8,798 bases of DNA from assembly GCA_002387735.1 (NCBI GenBank), contig DGKJ01000101.1:1-8798 (forward strand). The letters are read 5' to 3'. This DNA is from Bacteriovoracaceae bacterium UBA4573 (GTDB lineage: Bacteria; Bdellovibrionota; UBA1018; UBA923). Below are positions 5,990 through 8,798 of this stretch, one piece after another. Below the pieces are notes generated by a model, which worked only from the letters and a program-made list of their open reading frames with translations, was not told the DNA's origin and searched no databases. A program made the position numbers and the translations under genes. Each line of letters opens with the position of its first letter. Position 1 is the stretch's first letter.

Positions 5990-6076
5990 GCCATCCTACT
6001 ACGATATTTAATCGACCAAATCAATCCTATTACGAACCGTATTTACGCAACTGAATTTCCTGGTACCCTTAGAGCA
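5990..6076. promoter_or_regulatory. Divergent promoter region between the secreted coiled-coil gene and the LemA gene
   Basis: For the LemA gene a candidate promoter is TTTACG (6042-6047), a 16-bp spacer, then TACCCT (6064-6069), which ends 7 bases before the ATG at 6077. No Shine-Dalgarno sequence is present, so a leaderless transcript is likely if the promoter is correct. A short palindrome, TACG-AAC-CGTA (6031-6041), sits directly upstream of the -35. The minus-strand gene has AGGA before its GTG, but no clear -10/-35 pair. Confidence 0.4.
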
Positions 6077-6646
6077 ATGAACACCAACACCTTTCTGATC
6101 GTTGCTGGCGTACTGGCTGTCGTCTGCATTTTTCTCTACAACTCGATCATCGCAAAGCGCAACAACGTGAAAAACGCGTTCGCTTCGATCGATGCCATGC
6201 TCAAAAAAAGATTTGATTTGATTCCAAACTTGGTGGCCACCGCCCAGCAGTCGGCCAAGTTTGAACAATCGACACTGGACATGATTGTTCGCCTGCGAAG
6301 CGAAGGGACAGCAGCGCTCGGTAGCGGTTCCAAAAAAGCCGCCGAAATCGACCGCGAAATGAGCAAGGCGCTCAAGGGGTTCATGATCCAGGTGGAAAAC
6401 TACCCTGATCTAAAATCGAATCAAAACTTTCTCCAGCTCCAACACGCGCTACAAGAAATCGAAGACCAACTCGCGGCTACTAGGCGGACCTATAACGCTA
6501 CGGTTACCATTTACAACAATGCGCTCGACATGTTTCCTTCGAATCTTTTTGCAGCCATGCTTAACTTCAAACCCGAAGCGCTCTTCGAGGCTACGAACGA
6601 TGAACGTCAAAACGTAGACGTAAAAAAACTTTTCGCGAGTAAGTAG
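6077..6646 (+). CDS. LemA family membrane-anchored protein
   Basis: LemA-family proteins are small helical-bundle proteins held in the inner membrane by one N-terminal helix. Their molecular role is unsettled. This one has 189 residues, the usual size. The anchor is at about 5-22 (TFLIVAGVLAVVCIFLYNS), directly followed by the family signature RNNVKNAF-ASIDAMLKKR-FDLIPNLV (28-53). Further signatures are ENYPDLKSNQNF (107-118), the TRRTYNATV segment (135-143) and the C-terminal YNNALDMFPSN (146-156). Everything expected is intact. The stop TAG shares one base with the GTG start of the DUF3137 gene, so the two are surely co-transcribed and probably translationally coupled. LemA next to DUF3137 is a recurring bacterial arrangement, which points to a shared envelope function. 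Confidence 0.95.
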   Translation: MNTNTFLIVAGVLAVVCIFLYNSIIAKRNNVKNAFASIDAMLKKRFDLIPNLVATAQQSAKFEQSTLDMIVRLRSEGTAALGSGSKKAAEIDREMSKALKGFMIQVENYPDLKSNQNFLQLQHALQEIEDQLAATRRTYNATVTIYNNALDMFPSNLFAAMLNFKPEALFEATNDERQNVDVKKLFASK

Positions 6647-7692
6647 TGGCCCATCCTGCAAACGTTTCTCAGAACTCCCCAAAGTTTAAAAAGCCATCTC
6701 TTGAGCAACTCCGAACGTTTTACAAAATGGAGATTCATCCGTACATCAGTGGCCTAGACCGCAAACGTAAATCGGCCGAAGCGTTCACACTTACGGTTTC
6801 GCTGCTGATCGCAGGCTTTGTATACTTTCGGGAAAAAAACATTCCTCGTTTTTCAAACGGCCACGATCCGCTGATATTTGCCGGTCTAGTAGGCCTGGCA
6901 ATCGTAGTGGTGGGTTTTGCCTTTATCGCACTGTTTATTCGATCCAAATCTTTTCGCAGCGAATTCAAACACCGCGTAGTATCACGTTTAATCGAACGTT
7001 TTTACCCGGAACTCGCCTACGTGCCAATGGGCTTCGTGACTGCCGATCAGTTTATTGAAAGTTCACTTTTTACGAGCGATTTTAATAGATACACCGGCGA
7101 AGATTTTTTTTCCGGCAAACACGGGAGCGCCGATTTCCACTTTTCCGAGCTATATGTCAAACGGCTAGAAAAGGTTCGGACAAAAAGTGGCCAGCGAACC
7201 AGGGTGGTAGACGTCTTTTCCGGACTATTTTTCAGCGCTGACTTTCACCGCAATTTCTTTTTTCGGACTATCATTAAACCAGACACGGCGGAAGGGCTCC
7301 TCGGCCTCTTGGGTCGCGGCGTTCAGCGGGTGGCCTATGGCGAAAGACTAGTCGATCTGGAAGATCCCGAGTTTGAAAAAATGTTTGTTGTCACCGCCGA
7401 CAACCAGGTGGAAGCGCGTTACATTTTGACGCCAGCCTTTATGGAACGGATAAAAAACCTACGAATAAAAATGGATTGCCAAATTTACGTCTCGTTCGTC
7501 AATTCCCGGGTGTACGTCGCTATTCCCCTGAGGGAAAACTTATTTGAGCCCCGCATTTTTGGTAGCATTTGCAGCATGAAAGATTTGACTCAATTCATAC
7601 AAAGCGTGCAAACAGTGGTCGGCCTTATCGACGACCTCGAAATCAATAAAGATGCCTTTGTTTCGCACGGAGTAAAACCACCTCAACAATAA
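6646..7692 (+). CDS. DUF3137 membrane protein, LemA partner
   Basis: This 348-residue protein has a basic cytoplasmic N-terminus and two membrane helices (about 46-61 and 75-98). A large soluble domain matches the DUF3137 pattern: VTADQFIESSLF (131-142), EDFFSGKHGSADFHFSE (152-168), DVFSGLFFSADF (189-200) and the C-terminal core FVVTADNQVEARYILTPAF (247-265) with VAIPLRENLFEP (291-302). Family function is unknown. Members typically sit beside lemA, as here. The start is taken as the GTG at 6646, which overlaps the lemA stop in TAGTG. The next ATG would lie 28 codons in, inside a segment (LEQLRTFYKMEI) that looks conserved. The stop at 7690-7692 is followed within a few bases by an inverted repeat and the promoter of the next gene. 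Confidence 0.9.
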   Translation: MAHPANVSQNSPKFKKPSLEQLRTFYKMEIHPYISGLDRKRKSAEAFTLTVSLLIAGFVYFREKNIPRFSNGHDPLIFAGLVGLAIVVVGFAFIALFIRSKSFRSEFKHRVVSRLIERFYPELAYVPMGFVTADQFIESSLFTSDFNRYTGEDFFSGKHGSADFHFSELYVKRLEKVRTKSGQRTRVVDVFSGLFFSADFHRNFFFRTIIKPDTAEGLLGLLGRGVQRVAYGERLVDLEDPEFEKMFVVTADNQVEARYILTPAFMERIKNLRIKMDCQIYVSFVNSRVYVAIPLRENLFEPRIFGSICSMKDLTQFIQSVQTVVGLIDDLEINKDAFVSHGVKPPQQ

Positions 7693-7693
7693 T

Positions 7694-7722
7694 TTGCCCG
7701 GACAACACGCCGGGCATAGAAT
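7694..7722 (+). promoter_or_regulatory. Candidate promoter of the TadG-like gene
   Basis: TTGCCC (7694-7699) and TAGAAT (7717-7722) make a -35/-10 pair with exactly 17 bp between them. The -10 ends 6 bases before the ATG at 7729, which predicts transcription starting at or next to the start codon. There is no Shine-Dalgarno sequence in the 36-bp gap after the DUF3137 stop. Confidence 0.55.
7695..7716. promoter_or_regulatory. Perfect 7-bp inverted repeat filling the promoter spacer (operator or terminator)
   Basis: TGCCCGG (7695-7701) and CCGGGCA (7710-7716) form a perfect 7-bp inverted repeat with an 8-base loop. It begins inside the putative -35 and ends directly before the putative -10. 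In RNA it would make a GC-rich hairpin just after the DUF3137 stop, but there is no following T-run, so an intrinsic terminator would be weak. Its position also suits a repressor operator. The sequence alone cannot decide between these. Confidence 0.5.
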
Positions 7723-7728
7723 AGGCCT

Positions 7729-8798
7729 ATGTTCGTTAACCACCGCAAACGGATTCGCGGTCAAATGAGTGTGCTCATCGTTTTGAGCCTCATTCCTCTT
7801 TTCACGCTATTTGCGTTTGTCATCAATGTTGGCATGTTGGTAAACGCCAAGATTAGCCTCCAAAATGCAGCCGACCTTGCTGCCTATGCTGGCGCCGCTA
7901 CTCAGGCCCGGCAGCTCACGCACATTTCACACCTCAATTATCAAATGCGCCAAGCCTATAAGAAATTTCTGTTCCGCTATTATGTTTTGGGCAACATGAG
8001 CATGCGCTGCTTTCCGCGCGGTAACGCTCAACATTGCGTACAAAGCGGTGGCAGTGGCGAAGCTTCAGGCGCCACAAATTTTGACTGGAAAAATCCCGGC
8101 AGCACCTACCCCGGAGCTCCTTCGGTTTGTGTCGCAGTTTCTAGTGAAAATAACGTTTGCCAGCTTTCGGCAGAAGGCGTGCCGGTGGTACAAGCGCCAC
8201 CTTGTTTTCCGACCGACCCTATCTGCGGCCAGCTTCAAACCACTGCGCAACAAATTGCGAATCTACAACGCCAGAGCTGCAACGCCAACACGGTGGTGAA
8301 TCAAGAACTGTTAACCTATTGGCTTTACTCAACCAACAAAGACACGAGGCTTCAGACTCAAACAAACCTCAGCACTCTTGTAAAAGACTTAGGTCTCGTA
8401 CCGGAAAATCTTTCGCACTATCAGCGAATAAAAACTGTTCAAAACATGTATATTAATGCGCCGCCCAAAACAGGGGTCACTCGACGTCGAATCGCAGATT
8501 TATCTGACATTCCCGATCAGGTCGCCAACGAACGCACGATCCTGGCATTCGAAACCGCGAGAGGCAATTTAAACGAAAATGTTTTCGACCATGATACGGT
8601 AGAAATGACGGAACTCTTACCCGCGGACAATCGCCAGCTTGTGCTCGAACCAATTCAAGCCGAATTTGATGCTCTGTATACAATTATCGACACCAACAAT
8701 ATTCCGTCAGGCGGCGGGGGACCAGGCGGTCGCGCGTGCCCGCTACTTGTCCAAAAATTGCGGGCCAAGCCGTATCTCGGTGTGTACAAGAGTGCTTC
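7729..8798 (+). CDS. TadE/TadG-like exported protein, probable Tad pilus/secretion component, C-terminus outside window
   Basis: The first 356 residues of an open gene are visible. The N-terminus is basic (MFVNHRKRIRGQ), then a single hydrophobic helix (about 13-37, MSVLIVLSLIPLFTLFAFV), then INVGMLVNAKISLQNAADLAAYAGA (32-56). This RGQ-helix-LQNAADLAALAGA pattern is the signature of the putative Flp pilus-assembly TadE/G-like family, whose members are anchored in the inner membrane and act outside the cytoplasm with a Tad pilus or secretion machine. Unlike true TadE/F pseudopilins, no Glu is found five residues after the Gly. The exported part carries eight cysteines (C94, 103, 134, 144, 159, 166, 184, 337), which may form disulfides, and a Gly-rich stretch (GGGGPGG, about 328-334). 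The start has no ribosome binding site and seems to be leaderless. The remaining tad genes, if present, would lie beyond the window. Confidence 0.85.
   Translation, partial: MFVNHRKRIRGQMSVLIVLSLIPLFTLFAFVINVGMLVNAKISLQNAADLAAYAGAATQARQLTHISHLNYQMRQAYKKFLFRYYVLGNMSMRCFPRGNAQHCVQSGGSGEASGATNFDWKNPGSTYPGAPSVCVAVSSENNVCQLSAEGVPVVQAPPCFPTDPICGQLQTTAQQIANLQRQSCNANTVVNQELLTYWLYSTNKDTRLQTQTNLSTLVKDLGLVPENLSHYQRIKTVQNMYINAPPKTGVTRRRIADLSDIPDQVANERTILAFETARGNLNENVFDHDTVEMTELLPADNRQLVLEPIQAEFDALYTIIDTNNIPSGGGGPGGRACPLLVQKLRAKPYLGVYKSA

Noticed and set aside
6136..6384. 82-codon minus-strand ORF
   Set aside because: It is antisense to the LemA signature region and has no independent support.
8048..8456. 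Two plus-strand ORFs inside the TadG-like gene
   Set aside because: Both are out of frame within the continuous TadG-like reading frame that starts at 7729 and runs to the window end.
1..8798. CRISPR array, tRNA, insertion sequence or defence island
   Set aside because: No regularly spaced direct repeats, no tRNA-like cloverleaf, no transposase or recombinase reading frame and no recognisable defence gene were found.

Overview
This window is chromosomal bacterial DNA of roughly balanced GC content, with genes packed on both strands and no tRNA, rRNA, CRISPR array or transposase gene that I can see. The combination of a PDH/BCKDH-type E2 with lipA, a PAS-GGDEF enzyme, a LemA/DUF3137 pair, a Tad-pilus-type exported protein and secreted proteins of no recognised family suggests a Gram-negative such as a member of Bdellovibrionota or another former deltaproteobacterial lineage. 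That placement is an inference from gene content only.

Layout. (1) 1-2170, minus strand: lipA (lipoyl synthase) followed, with a 20-bp overlap, by the E2 acyltransferase gene of a 2-oxoacid dehydrogenase complex. E2 leaves the window just before its catalytic His motif. LipA makes the lipoyl cofactor that is carried by the E2 lipoyl domain, so enzyme and client are co-expressed. (2) 2253-3164, plus strand, divergent from lipA: a soluble PAS-GGDEF diguanylate cyclase with intact catalytic and inhibitory sites. (3) 3202-3642, plus: a small four-helix membrane protein resembling DUF420/CtaM. (4) 3628-3852, minus: a 74-residue zinc-ribbon protein whose 3' end overlaps gene 3 convergently. (5) 3853-3969: an intergenic spacer with a strongly folded, G-tract-rich, repeat-like element. 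(6) 3970-5989, minus: two exported proteins of unknown function, a small Ala/Pro-rich one and a 460-residue coiled-coil one. (7) 6077-7692, plus, divergent from gene 6: a LemA-family protein and a DUF3137 membrane protein, joined by a one-base stop/start overlap. (8) 7729 to the window end, plus: a TadE/TadG-like exported protein, cut by the window, probably the edge of a Tad pilus or secretion locus.

Two themes stand out. First, three plus-strand genes (PAS-GGDEF, LemA, TadG-like) have a -10-like hexamer ending 6-7 bases before the ATG and no Shine-Dalgarno sequence, which suggests leaderless transcripts. The E2 gene and the 460-residue gene have clear ribosome binding sites. Second, most genes from 3970 onward encode exported or membrane-anchored proteins, so this part looks like a cell-envelope neighbourhood. 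I see no clear new defence or mobile system. The best candidates for new biology are the uncharacterised secreted coiled-coil protein divergent from LemA/DUF3137, and the palindrome that fills the putative promoter of the TadG-like gene.
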